Origin: Opisthocomus hoazin
Lineage: Eukaryota > Chordata > Aves > Opisthocomiformes > Opisthocomidae
NCBI RefSeq assembly: GCF_030867145.1
Contig: NC_134434.1
Coordinates: 8,308,001 to 8,372,000 of the forward strand
Direction: 5' to 3'
Length of the DNA stretch: 64,000 bases
In this document: positions 34,936-53,744 of the stretch, piece after piece
Layout: the number at the start of each line of letters is the position of its first letter
Numbering within the stretch: the stretch's first letter is position 1
Translations under genes and position numbers: made by a program
Notes under the pieces: generated by a model
Databases searched by the model: none
Told to the model about the DNA's origin: nothing
What the model saw: only the letters and a program-made list of their open reading frames with translations

Positions 34936-37900
34936 TCACTGGATGAGCCCGGTGGGCAGCAGCGAGCCCTCACGGCTGCTAGTGAAGGGGGGGGCTGCCC
35001 CACCGCCCCCCGGGGCCGCTCCTATGCACCGCTCTGAGCCGGGAACAGGGAGAAGCAGGACAGAGAGTGAAGCCACGGCTTGCCACGAATCCCCGAGGCT
35101 GGGGGACCCCACTCCCCGAGGGGCTCCTCCTCGCCTTCCCGGGAGCCAGGCCCCCGCCGCCCCCCGCACGGCAGCTCCAGGGTCTGGCAGAGGTCAGACT
35201 CCCGGGCTGGTCTCCCACAGCCCCCTCCTCAGCAGCAGCCGGGGCACCCCAGCCCCAGGAGAGCACCCAGAGCCTCACCTGCCTCCTCCCGGCTGGGGAA
35301 ATGCTGGAATCCCTCTAAGCCCGCAGACAGCAGGACTTGGCGAACAGGGTCCTGAGGGCAGAGCAGGGTGGGCTGCGGCAGGCTGCTGCGAGCCCCCCAG
35401 CCCACCCGGGGCAGAGGACGCAGCCCTTCCCCCCCACCCCGCACCCCACCGCCGGGCTCAGACGCTGCAGCCTCCACCTCTTGGAGATGAAGGTGCTGGA
35501 GATGATGGAGGTGCCACCAGCAGAGAGCCAGCGTGGGCCATGCCGGGAGGGCAGCCGGGCTGAGCCCACCGGCGCAGAGCTGACACCCGGCGCGGGGCGA
35601 GGCAGCGGGACCGGGCGCGGGGGGCCCGAGGCTGCGTCCCAGGTACCTGCAGGCTGCAGAAGGCCAGCGAGACGCCGTGCTTGCGCACCTCCCGCAGCAG
35701 CTCTGCCAGCCCTGCCACCACCGTGTAATCCACGCTGCTGACGTGGCGGCAGTCCAGGACGACGGAGCGCGGTGGAGATGCTGCTGGAGGAAGAGCACAC
35801 AGTCACCTCCCTGACGAGTCCAGAAACGACCAGCCCGGGGGACGCAGCCTGCAGAGCCAGAGCCACGGCTGGCAGCCTTGGGAGAGCAGCAGCAGCCGGG
35901 GGCTGGCCCCACCGCGGGGAAGCTGCACTGGCCCCACTGCACCCGCAGCCTGCAGGCCCGGGCAGCACTTGCCACCCCCCCAGAAGCGACCCAGGGGTTA
36001 CAGCCGGGTCCCTGGGACACATCGGCGGGCCGGGGAGCACCGTACCTGCCAGGGCACGGCTGCACACGGCGTCCCGGAGGCACTCGACAGCTGGGAAGTG
36101 CAGGCTGCTCCCTGGCTGCACGAGGAGCACGTCCCCCTCCGACACCTGCGCAAGAGCCCGGAGGCAGGGGAGCGGTCATGGGGCGCTCAGGGACAACTGC
36201 CCGCGGGACAGAGCAAAGCACTGTGCTCCTGGCTGCAGGGGACACGCGGGAGCCCCCAGCCCTCAGGGAAACCCCCCTTCCCGCACACAGCCCAGCGTCG
36301 GCAGGAACAGGGACGGCGATGCCTCCCTCGCCTGCTCTCGGCTCCTGGGATACTCCTGTCCTCACGCTCCTTGAAAGGGGTCCCGGCAGGCTGGGGACGT
36401 GGGACAGGGTAGGAGCAGGACAGGAGCATCCTGCACCCCACCACCCCGCTGCCCGGCTGGCCTCGCCATGTCCAAGGGGAGGTGTGAAGCCCACCTTTAT
36501 CGGGGGCCTGGCAATAGAGTAGAGGAGGAGAATCCCCGAGACCAGCACCCCGGCCACGATGCCATACTGGATCTCCCAGAAGCAGAGCAGGAACGTCACG
36601 CAGAGGGGTACAAGGTCCAGCCCTGCGAGAGAGACAGCCCAGGCTCGCCTGCAGCTTGTCCCGCTGCCACAGGGCCCTCTGGCACGGCGCCTGCTCGGCA
36701 GGCAGAGCCGGGATGGCTCAGGGGAGCGACTGCCCCGGTTCGTGTCCTCACTCTTAACCCGCCAGAGCGTCCTGAAGATCCCCGCGTCAAACATGGGGAC
36801 CACAGCCGAGATGATGACGGCGGCCAGCGCCGCTTTGGGGATGTAGTAGAAGAGCGAGGTGAGGTACGCCAGCGAGAGCAGGACCACGGCGCCTGCAGGG
36901 GACAGGGAGCAGCTGAGCCACCGGCCCCCCACGCCCAGGGTGCCCGGGGTGAGCGGGCACTGGGGGCCTGCAGAGCACCCCACGGCGGGGTCGGGGGCTC
37001 TACCTGTGACGAGCCCTCCCGCGGGGGTGCAGACGCCCGACTGCGCGTTCACCGCTGTGCTGGAAGGCAAAGCCAACGCGCTGTCCCAGGCTGCCACCCA
37101 CTGCTCCCCACCCAGGAACCCCCCACCCCGCCAGACCCCACTGGGAGAAACGCGAGGAAGCCAGCGGCTCCCAGCACCGCAGAGCACACGAGAGCGGAGC
37201 GGAGGTCGCCACGGGACCCACGCACTGCCCAGCAGCCAAGGCGGGCGGCTGGCGACCGGGACTCGAGCTCAGGGACCCACCGGGGTCCGCACAACCTGCC
37301 GCCCCAGCCCCCTCACCACACAGCCCCGGCGAGCGTCCCGCAGGCTGCGGCTCCGCTCCCGCTCCTGCTACCCACCGGCCAAAGCTGCCCGTGACGGGAT
37401 ACGCCGAGACGAAGGAGCCCAGGACGTTGGCGCAGCCTGCAGCGAGGAAGGAGAGGGGCTGGGGCTGCAGCAGCTACGGGAGGCACTGCCGGCAGCTGTG
37501 GCACCGGTCTGCGCCCCACATCGTCTCCTCCATCCCCGGGCTGGTACCCGGGGTCGGAGCCCGCCCAGCCGTGTGAGCTGGGCTCAGGCTGCTCTGGGAA
37601 TTGCTAAGCTGGGAGAAAGGCTACGGGGGGGGGGGGCACCACGCAAGGAGAGACAGGTAAAAGTGCAGGAAGAGGTAGGGCTGCTGAGATGGGGATCATG
37701 CTGCGGGACGCGTAGCGGCGCTCAGGCCGGATCCCCAGCCCTGCCCCCCGGCTCCGAGTGGGCTCTTACCCATAGCCAGCAGCTCCTGGTTGGGGTCAAT
37801 CCTGTAATCGTTCTGCGAGGCTGCAAGGAGACGAGCGGCATTGCCCCGAGCTTCCCGCAGGCACAGCCTGCCACACGCATGGAGCGGGGCCGGCAGCGCC

Positions 37901-40900
37901 TGGCACAGCCGTGGGCCCCGTCCCGGCACCCCCCGAGACAACGCTCAGCTCCCGCGCAAACTCCGGCTGTGCACAACGCAGACCCCCCCCAGCCCGCTCC
38001 CCAGTCAGGCACGGGGGAGCCCAGGGGAGGGGGTCGGCAGCATCCCATGGGACCCCTCCTGCCAGCCCACGCCACGAACCGGGCTCAACGCGGGCAGCCC
38101 AGTCCCTCCCAGTGCCCCCATGGGAACAGCACCCTCCCCAGCACCCGAAGCCCCTCCCACAAGCGCAGGAGCCTGGCGCAGCCGTACCGAAAGCCTTGGC
38201 AATGGCAACAGTCTCCAGCAGGCCCATGAGCGGGACCACGGCCAGCCCGACCCCCATGTCCTGGGAGGGAAGGACGCGGTGAGCGTTGCCACCAAGGGAC
38301 GAGGGTCGCCACGCAGCAAAGCCTCCCCCGCTGTGTGGGGAGCCAGGAGCCAGCAGCCTGCGGGGAGCCCAGGCTCCGCCGGCCACCCCGGCACCCACCT
38401 CCACCATGGTCCCGAAGGGGACGGTGCCGTTGGGCGCAGCCATGGAGAAGCACGGCAGCCGGAAGGCAGGGAGGCCCCGCGGGATGCTGCCGGTGAGCGT
38501 GAAGGGCTGGGAGCCCATCACCTGGAAGGAGTAAGCAACCAGGCCAGCAAACAGGACCACGAGGGCGTTGCGTGCTGCAGCGGAGAGCGCACCCGTGAAA
38601 ACCCGCCCGGAGCCCAGGGCGGCAGGAGGGATGGCAGGAGGTGGGCACGCGGGCTGCCGAGGACTTCCAGGCAGGGGCATGCAGAGCAGCAGGACCATCC
38701 CTGGGACTCCGTCCTCCTCAGCCCACCTCCAGCTCTAAGCTCCTGCCGACCCGGGCTCTGCCAGCTTGGGGCCGTCTCTCCCTCGCCCAGCAGAGACGGT
38801 CCCACGGGAGGGGAGCGGGCAGGGCACGGCCAACACACCCGTGGCGGAGGTCCAGACGATCAGGTAGCTGACCCTAGCAGCCAGCGGCTCCGCGCGGGCA
38901 GCTCGGGGCAGGCGGCTCTTCATCGCCCGCAGCCCTGCCAGCGCGGCCAGGCAGGCCAGCCCCAGCACGGCGTCCCCCGCCCTGCAACAGCACCCCAGTG
39001 CCAGCCCAAACATGCGGCGGGGGCACAGGGAGAGCCACCGCACGGCCCCGCGTCTGCCCGGGCACGCACGGCGGCTGGCAGGGACGCTGCCGGACCCTCC
39101 GCCCCGCCGGCAATGCGCATCACCTCCCCGGGGGGCAGCAGGCAAGGGAGGAGGGGGTGTCCCCCGGCCAGCGGCACAGCGCTGGGGGGTCTGTGGGCTC
39201 TTCACGAAGGGGAAAGCAGGAGCCCTGCAACAGGCAGGGTCTGCGCAGCGGGATCGGCCTCCGTCCGCTCGCAGCGAGGCGGGGGACTCTGCTGCCAGCC
39301 GGGATGGAGCTGCCCCTGCGTGTCACCGCGCTGAGCGCAAAACCCAGGCTGCGGCACAGACCCCGAGCCATGGGGGCAGCTAACGGGAGCAGGCGGGGGG
39401 CACGGGGATGCCTCAGCTCCCTCCTGGACTGTCAAAAATTGGAGGAGGACTTAGGACACAGACAGTCCCGAGGATTTGCCTTTGGGCTGGCAAAATCCCG
39501 GTGCACTTAACTAGGAGTGGAAAATAGGATGAGCGTCCCGCACCGTGCCCTTTCAGCAGCTTGGGAGCCCCCACGCTCCCCCATCTTCAAATTTCCAGCT
39601 CAAATGGAAACAGCTGAGAAGGAGCGGTTGTGTTACAGGGCTGGGCAGGGACCGAGAAATCGGTCCAAGGTGTGACCAGAGACGGGAGCGAAGCAGCAGA
39701 GCCCGAGACCCCGCAGCTGCAGGGGGATGGAGCAGGGCAGGCGCAGGGCTGGTGCTGACCTGGTCTCCCCGACCCTCCGCAGCGTCTCATACACCTGCGG
39801 GAAAAACTGCCGAGGGATCCGCCGCAGCCCCAGGATGTTCTGCGCAGGGAGACGAAGCCTGGTGAAAGCATAGCCCAGCCCGCGCTGCCGGGTGCCGCGG
39901 AGGGGCTGCCGGGAGCACCGGCGCTGAGCCCTGCCCACGGCCCCAGCACTCGGGGCTCAGAGATGCTCCGAGATGCCTCCGCGCAGCTCCCGGGGGGGTT
40001 CAGTTTGGGGCCCCAGCCCAGCCATCCCCCCGCACCCTGCCGGCAGCAGCAGCGAGGGCCCAGCGCCTTCGCAGCAGCCCCCGCCGCGACCGCAGCCGTT
40101 AGCCAACGCCGGTTCCTCGTGCAGCCCAACACCATCTCCCCCAGTCTCTGATTTCGGTTAACCACAGAGGAAGCGCGGCAGCCCCAGCAGAGCCGGAGAG
40201 CCTCAGGTCCCCGAAAAGCCGGCGAGGGACCAGCGGAGCTGCAAACCCACCACACCTCCCGCATCGCTGCAAACCCACCCTGCCGAGAGAGTCACCCAGC
40301 ACTCCCCACACGGGACCACATCAGGTGTCCTGGTTTTACTGGTGTCCTGAATGCCACCGGCCGGTCACAAGCAGAGCAGTGGGCTTGGTCTGCTCAGCGC
40401 AGAGCACTTGGGGACCCACCAGAACCATTGGCAGGGGGGACCCGTGCCCTGTTCGGGGCTCCTTCCTCCCACACCGAGCACATTGCCCAGCCCAGTAGGA
40501 AGCATCCCAGCCCCAGGAGAGAGCGGGCACGGCGTCCAGAGCAGGCCAGGAGAAACCTACCTTGACCTGGTTGAAGCTAATGGTGATGGAAGCAGCCGAC
40601 GTGAAGCCTTTAATGACCGGGCAGGAAATGAAGTCCAGAAGGAAACCTGCACAGGACGGGCAGTGTGAGCACGCTGCCGGCCCCGACGGGGAGCACGGGG
40701 TGTTTGCGGGCACACAGAGCTGTCACGAGTGTTGGCAGGACAACCGCAGCGAGAACACGGGCGAGGCAGGGAACAACTCCAGCATGCAGAGCAACATCCT
40801 AAAAACACAACCCCGCACAGCAAGAGCATCTCACCGAGGCGCAGGAGCCCCATGGCCAGCTGGACGCAGCCGGAGAGGAAGGCGAGCAGGACGGCATAGA

Positions 40901-41400
40901 CAGGCTCGTGGAAGGCGTAAGAGGAGACAAGCAGGGACATGATGGCGGTGGGACCCAGCGTCACGTCCTTGGCGGTGCCCAGGAAGCAGTAGACGAAGCA
41001 GCCCATGAAGGAGGAGTAGAGGCCGTACTGCAGGGGACAGAGGGAGCGTGGGCACAGGGCTCGGAGCCGGGAGCCGGTAGGGACCTCCAGGACGTGCGAG
41101 CGGACACGTGGCTCCCGTGGCTTCGCTCCCCGGACAGCGGGTGGCCGCCCAGGACGGGCCCTCCCGACCCCGGCCCCGGGATGGGGGTCCCCGGGCACCC
41201 ACCTGCGGAGGCAGCCCGGCCACCTCGGCGTAAGCCAGGGCCTGGGGCACGACGGCGAGCCCCACGCTCAGCCCGGCCATGGCGTCGAGCTGCAGCCAGC
41301 CCAGGGAGTAGCGCGGGAGCCAGCGCAGCGCGGGCAGCCGTGCCCGCAGCCACGGCCCCGGCCCCGGGCAGCTCGGCCGGGCTCCCGCCGCCGCCGCCAT
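34936..41400 (-). CDS. SLC26A11: SLC26A11, sodium-independent sulfate/anion transporter
   Basis: There are sixteen coding exons: 41203-41400, 40835-41027, 40561-40646, 39760-39839, 38839-38981, 38399-38574, 38188-38260, 37770-37820, 37376-37436, 37004-37059, 36752-36892, 36495-36622, 36046-36145, 35647-35780, 35279-35351 and 34936-35033. They join in phase to 596 aa (human 606). The protein starts with a short cytosolic tail, then RYSLGWLQLDAMAGLSVGLA and the SLC26 signature region VVPQALAYAEVAGLPPQYGL. Many hydrophobic segments follow, and it ends with a STAS domain (SVVLDCRHVSSVDYTVVAGL). The family exchanges sulfate, chloride and related anions at plasma or lysosomal membranes. The C-terminal tail (SREGSLLPTGLIQ) diverges from human. 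It shares a 199-bp divergent promoter with SGSH. Confidence 0.95.
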
Positions 41401-41599
41401 GGCCCAAGGGGGTCCCGCGGGTGGGCCCGGGGTCGGCGGCGGGGGGGGGGGGGGGCCCCGTTCCCTGCCGCGGGGCCGCCGGCTCCGCCCGGGCCGGATC
41501 TGCGCCGCCCGGGCCGCCTCATGTGACCGGGGCAGAGGAGGAGCCGCCGGGCCCCGCCGACCCCGCCGAGCCCTCCCGAGCCCCGCCGGGCCCGGCGCG
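41401..41599. promoter_or_regulatory. Bidirectional promoter between SLC26A11 and SGSH
   Basis: Only 199 bp separate the two start codons, so both 5' UTRs and the core promoter must share this GC-rich CpG-island segment. It contains GGGCGG-like boxes, a G15 run at 41441-41455 and the sequence CATGTGACC at about 41519-41527, which resembles an E-box/CLEAR-type CACGTGAC site with one mismatch. No TATA box is seen. The head-to-head arrangement is also found in human. Confidence 0.75.
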
Positions 41600-44500
41600 A
41601 TGCGGCCCTGGGCGCTGGCGCTGCTGCTGGGCGCGCTCCGGACCGGCGGGAGCCCGGCCCCGGCCCGCAACGTGCTGCTGCTCCTGGGTGCGTGCGACCC
41701 CGGCCCGCCTGAGCCCCGGCACCGCGCCCGGCTCCGCCCCCCCCCGCCCTGGGAGCCGCCCCGCCATGGGGTGCCCCTGCGTCCCCCCGACCCCACCTGC
41801 GTCCCCCCGACCCCACCTGCGTCCCCCCGACCCCGCGGGTCCTGCTTCGTCCCCGCAACCCCGGGGGTTCCCCTGCGTCCCCCCCCACCCCAGGGCTCCC
41901 GCTGCGTCACCACCACCCCGGGGGTTCCCCTGCATCCCCCCGACCCTGGGAGTTCCCCTGCGTCCCCCCCACCCCGGAGGTTCCCTTGCGTCCCCCCGAC
42001 CCTGGGGTACCCCGGCGTCCCCCCACCCCCCCTGCCTCCCCCCGACCCTGGGGGTTCCCCTGCATCCCCCCGACCCCGGGGTTTCCCCTGCATCCACCCC
42101 ACCCCCCCCGCCTCCCCCCCACCCCAGGGCTCCCGCTGCGTCATCCCCACCCCGGGGGTTCCCCTGCATCCACCCCACCCCCCCCTGCCTCCCCCCCACC
42201 CCAGGGCTCCCGCTGCCTCCCCCCCGCCCCAGGGGTTCCCCTGCGTCCCCCCCAACCCCTGGCCAGCCTCCGCCCGGGGCTGCTCCCGGTGCCACTCGTG
42301 TCCCCTGGGCTTTGCCCGCCGCCGCGGTTCGGGGCAGGCTGGGGGTCGGGCCCTGTGCCCCAGGGCTCACCCCGCTCCCCTCCCGCTGCAGCTGATGACG
42401 GCGGCTTCGAGATCGGCGCCTACAACAACTCGGCCATCCGGACGCCCAACCTGGACGCGCTGGCCCGGCGCGGCGTGGTCTTCCAGAACGCCTTCGCCGC
42501 CGTCAGCAGCTGCTCCCCGAGCCGGGCCAGCATCCTGACCGGCTTACCCCAGGTACGGGCACCCGCAGGCGCCGGGCCGGGGGCTGCCCTTCCATGGTGG
42601 GCACCCAGGGGTGACAAGGGCCGGCGTGCTTGCAGCACGGTCACCGGACCTGGCAATGCCCCCGTGCCCGCAGACCCACTCTCTGCCGTGCCCCCCGGTC
42701 CTGCCACCTGTGCCCGCACGCTGGGCACGCAGCTGGGCTTGTTTCAGGGCCATCCAGCTGTGTCGTGTCCCCCTCCCGCAGCACCAGAACGGGATGTACG
42801 GGCTGCACCAGGACGTGCACCACTTCAACTCCTTTGGCAGCGTGCAGAGCCTGCCCCGGCTGCTCCGCCGGGCACGCGTCCGGACAGGTAGGGAGCGAGG
42901 GGCAAGGGGCATGGGCAGGGGTCCCCCCTTCCTCCGTGCACCGAACCCCTCGGGCGGGAGGGCTTGATGGCTGACCCATCTGGGAGCTGGTGAGCAGCGG
43001 CCGGACCCGTGCCCGTGCTCCATGCTGATGCCTGGGTTTCACATTCCTTCCTCCCACTGCTGCCCCCCTGCCATGCTCCTCACACCTCGCCTCCGCTGCT
43101 GCCCCTCACCCCGCTCCTTCCCGCTTCCCGGGTCCCCGCAAGGCTCGTGCTTGACCCAGACGCCCACCCGGGCCGCTCGGCTGCCTGGCACTCACCTGCG
43201 CCGGTGGCCAGCAGCAGCGTGGTCCCCGCGCGGGTCCCATTTTCGGAGCAGACACAGAAATGCCTCCGTAACTGGCAAAAGAGACTGGAGAAGCCGGCAG
43301 CGCCTTCCGCTCTCCGCAGCGTCTTCTGGAGCCGGTGCTGGCGCGGATGAGCTGCATCGGCCCCCGGGGAGGAGCCGGCGGCAGCGGCCGGCGTCGCAGC
43401 CCGGCTCCCCGCGGCTCCTGGCACGCCGCCTCTGCCTTCTCGCAGGGATAATTGGGAAGAAGCACGTTGGGCCTGAGGACGTCTACCCCTTCGACTTCGC
43501 CTACACGGAGGAGAACAGTTCGGTCTTGCAGGTTGGGAGAAACATCACTCGAATCAAAGCGCTGGTCCGGCGGTTCCTGCAGAGCCAGGACGAGAGGTGA
43601 GACGGGCCCCACGTCCCAGGGGGCTGCGAGGGGCCACAGGAAGGAGATGGAAAGCTCGCTGGAGACGCGTCTCCACGTCGCGGCTGGTCACAGACAGGAA
43701 GGGACACCTTGTCTCTGGGTCACCCCACATCCAGAAGCCCAGATTAGGTGGGGGTTCTCCCACCGGCCCCAGCTCACCCCAGCTCACCCCGGGGAAGGTC
43801 TCGAGAGGCGTGGGCAGCCCTTTGCTGCTCCACCTCCACCCTCTCCATCTCTAGGCCTTTCTTCCTCTACGTCGCCTTCCACGACCCCCACCGCTGCGGG
43901 CACTCCCAGCCCCAGTACGGGGCCTTTTGCGAGAAATTCGGCAACGGAGAGAGTGGCATGGGCTGGATTCCGGACTGGAAGCCACAGCTCTACCACCCAG
44001 AGCAAGTGCAGGTGGGAGCCCGTGGGGCCGCACAGGGCTAGGTGGGGCTGTGTGGGGACATATAGGGGCTGCATGCGATGGCAGCCTATGACGGAGCCGG
44101 TGCATCTGCGGGCTGGCCCCCGCCTCGGTCACTGCCGTCAGCATTATGGGTGGGAGCTGGTGAAGGCCACCCCGGTGCATCCGCAACCTCCTTCCCCGTG
44201 GCTGTCACGTGCCGCTTTCCCTCCCTCCGTTTAGGTCCCCCACTTTGTTCCAGACACGCCGGCTGCCCGGGCGGACCTGGCAGCCCAGTACACAACCATC
44301 GGGCGCATGGACCAAGGTAGGAGCCGCGGGGGCCAGGCTGGTGCCGGCGAGCACCGCGGTCCCTCCCCCCCCCTCAGCTCTGCCGCTCTGTCCGCAGGGA
44401 TCGGGCTGGTCCTGGCCGAGCTGCGGCGTGCCGGCTTCCACAACAGCACGCTGGTGATCTACACCTCTGACAACGGCATCCCCTTCCCCAGCGGAAGGAC

Positions 44501-45483
44501 CAACCTCTACCGGTCGGGCACCGCCGAGCCCCTGCTGATCTCCTCCCCGCAGCACAGCAGGCGCTGGGGCCAGGTCAGCCAGGCCTTCGCCTCCCTGCTA
44601 GGTAAGAGCCCGCGCCCAGGACGGAGCAGAGGTCGAGCTGTGCTGGGGAGCATGAGCTGGTGCCCACCCTCCCCACGCCGAAACGCCGGGTCCTGACCCG
44701 GAGGACAGCCTGCGGCCCTCAGCACCGGCACGGCCAGCGCTGGGGAGGGAGAGGAGGCACGGCAGAGCAGCAGCCTCCCCTGCGGCCACGGTGTCCCGGG
44801 GCTCAGCTCTGCAGCTCATCCCAGGACCACCTGCAGACCCCGGGGACCTTTCTGCCCCGCTCCAGGGCTGAGTTTCCTCCCACAAGCACCAACCCCTCCT
44901 CTCACCCCTCTCTTCCCCTCCAGATCTGACGCCGACCATTTTGGACTGGTTCTCCATCCCCTACCCTTCTTACAGCATCTTTGGCACAAAGCGGGTGCAG
45001 CTCACTGGGAAGTCTCTGCTGCCAGCACTGGAGTCTGAGCAGCCCTGGGCCACCGCCTTCAGCAGCCAGAGCCACCACGAGGTGACCATGTACTACCCCA
45101 TGCGAGCCATCCAGCACCAGCAGTTCCGCCTCATCCACAACCTCAACTACAAGATGCCCTTCCCCATCGACCAGGACTTCTACGTCTCGCCCACTTTCCA
45201 AGACCTGCTCAACCGCACCAGGGCCGGGCAGCCAACCCACTGGAACAAGACCCTGCACCAGTACTACTACCGGGACCGCTGGGAGCTCTTCGACTGCAGC
45301 CGTGACCCCACCGAGAGCCAGAACCTGGCCCCCGACCCCCGCTACGCCGCCGTCTTCCAGCTGCTTCGCACGCAGCTCTTGAAGTGGCAGTGGGACACGG
45401 GTGACCCCTGGGTCTGTGCCCCCGATGCTGTCCTGGAGGAGAAGCTGAGCCCCCCGTGCCAGCCGCTGCACAACGAGCTGTGA
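41600..45483 (+). CDS. SGSH: SGSH, N-sulfoglucosamine sulfohydrolase (heparan N-sulfatase, sulfamidase)
   Basis: There are eight exons: 41600-41687, 42392-42552, 42782-42887, 43446-43596, 43855-44011, 44235-44316, 44398-44601 and 44924-45483. They total 1,509 nt, giving 502 aa, the same length as human. The enzyme removes N-linked sulfate from glucosamine at the non-reducing end of heparan sulfate in lysosomes; human loss causes Sanfilippo A disease. Visible features are a signal peptide (about 1-22), metal-binding DD at 31-32, and the sulfatase motif CSPSR with Cys70, the residue converted to formylglycine. [36 protein letters not shown] and ESGMG follow, with several N-glycosylation sequons. 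It ends CQPLHNEL as in human. All catalytic residues I can check are intact. I see no AATAAA downstream. Confidence 0.98.
41745..42262. repeat. Minisatellite filling SGSH intron 1
   Basis: About sixteen degenerate units of roughly 30-34 bp with the pattern CCCCCCGACCCCGGGGGTTC plus CCCTGCATC/GTC occupy most of the 704-bp intron. The array is C-rich on the coding strand. It generates long spurious open frames on both strands because units lack stop codons. Confidence 0.9.
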
Positions 45484-46180
45484 GCTCCTCCGCCCAGCGT
45501 CCCCATTGCTGTGGGACCACCGCGCGCTGCCATAGGGCACGAGGGGCGCGGAGCGGGATCCCACCTGGGCCAGCCCCAAATCCCTGGGGACACCCTGAGG
45601 CTCTGCTCTCAGTATCGCAAACACGGAGCGTTTGGGGAGCTTTAGCTTTGTTTTCAGCCAGAGGAGCCGCGGGGCCAAGCTGCTCCTCCGTAAAGCCTCT
45701 GGCGGAGAGGGCTCTGTCGTTGCCTGGAGCTGCGCGGGTCCCTGCCCGTCGCCACGCAGCCCTGCGCCAGCGCTGCTGCAGGGGAAGCCACCAGCGCGCT
45801 CCAGCGAGGCGCCCACAGCCGTACGCTCTAATTCAGCAGGGACGGCGTCTGCTCCCTCCCTGCGCAGCAGGGGCTCGACCAGAGCCGCACGGTGGGGGCT
45901 GGAGTCCCCACGGGGCTGCGGTCCCCCGGCTCGGAGCCGGCACGACGGAGAGGCCACGGGGCTCTGCAGCATGGCCAGGGCAGTGTGACCAGCCGGGGGT
46001 CCCCCCGACGCTCTGGGCAATGGGGTGAAGCCTGCGAGGGGTGCAGGGGGTCCCGCTGGAGGCCCCCAGGCAGGGATGGAGCTGGGGGGTCCGAGCCGGG
46101 GGGCTCAGCAGCGCTTCCAGGGCAGGCATGGGCAGAGGGGGGCACGGCCATGGCCTGGGGTGCTCCCAGCAAGCAGCAGC
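45484..46180. other. Intergenic gap between convergent SGSH and GAA
   Basis: About 0.7 kb lies between the SGSH stop codon and the GAA poly(A) signal, and it must also hold the SGSH 3' UTR. I see no exon of CARD14 or EIF4A3, the two genes found here in human. Open frames in this GC-rich stretch have no splice support. Confidence 0.7.
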
Positions 46181-46564
46181 TTTATTCAGAGCACAGCTCC
46201 TCGCCCCCCGCCCCGATCCCCCTCCCCACAGGCACCACCAGCGGACTCCCCCCAGTCCCTCCACAGTTACCAGTTCCTCCTGTTAACAGGTTTCTGTCTC
46301 AAAGGCACTTGGGTCTGGTTTTTTTCTTTCCCGTTTTGGAGATGAGGTTTTCTGTGTCCCCACGGGCTGTGCGAGCCCCCCCCCCCCCCCCCCGGATGCA
46401 AGTCCAGTGCACGCATCTCCAGCGAACTCGCTCGAAGGGCAGCCAGAGCCCAGGAGCCGCGCTGCCAGGGCCCAGCAGCAGCTCCGGGTCTGCCCCGGCC
46501 GGGACGGGTTCAGGCCCAGAGGCGGGGGCAGCAGCATCGCCTCCCCCCGCCGAGCGGTGCAGGC
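46181..46564 (-). other. GAA: GAA 3' UTR and poly(A) signal
   Basis: The minus strand carries AATAAA at 46186-46181, about 380 bp after the GAA stop codon (46567-46565). A run of 18 C on the plus strand (46376-46393) lies in the UTR and would be a G18 run in the GAA transcript. Confidence 0.75.
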
Positions 46565-53473
<6,909 letters not shown>

Positions 53474-53744
53474 GGCCGCGCCGGGCCCGGCTCCCAGCAG
53501 CGCGGCAGGCCCGGCTGACGTCACGCCGCTGCCGGAGGGGCGTTCCCCGGCCCCGCCGCCTGCCCCGGGTGTTGCCGCCGGGCGGGGCTGACGCTGGGGG
53601 CGGTGGGAGAGCGGGGCCCGGGCGGGGCGGTGGCAACAAACACAGGCGGCAACGCGCGGTGCTGCGGCTGCGTCCGGCCCGGAGCCGCCAGCACCGGAGG
53701 GACGTGACCGGAGGAGCCCCCGGGGCTGGAGCCTCGGCCGGGAG
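53474..53744 (-). promoter_or_regulatory. GAA: GAA promoter region with a consensus CRE
   Basis: A perfect palindromic TGACGTCA (ATF/CREB site) lies at 53516-53523, 43 bp upstream of the GAA start codon, in a GC-rich segment with GGGCGGGG and GGGGCGG boxes (about 53582-53632). No TATA box is visible. The upstream limit is set by the CR1 fragment that begins near 53745. Confidence 0.55.

Noticed and set aside
35229-37187. A 652-residue minus-strand open frame in SLC26A11
   Set aside because: It reads through several exons and introns. The transporter sequence appears only in the segments bounded by splice sites; the rest is GC-rich intron with few stops.
41399-42538. Long open frames on both strands in SGSH intron 1
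   Set aside because: They are products of the stop-free tandem repeat and not genes.
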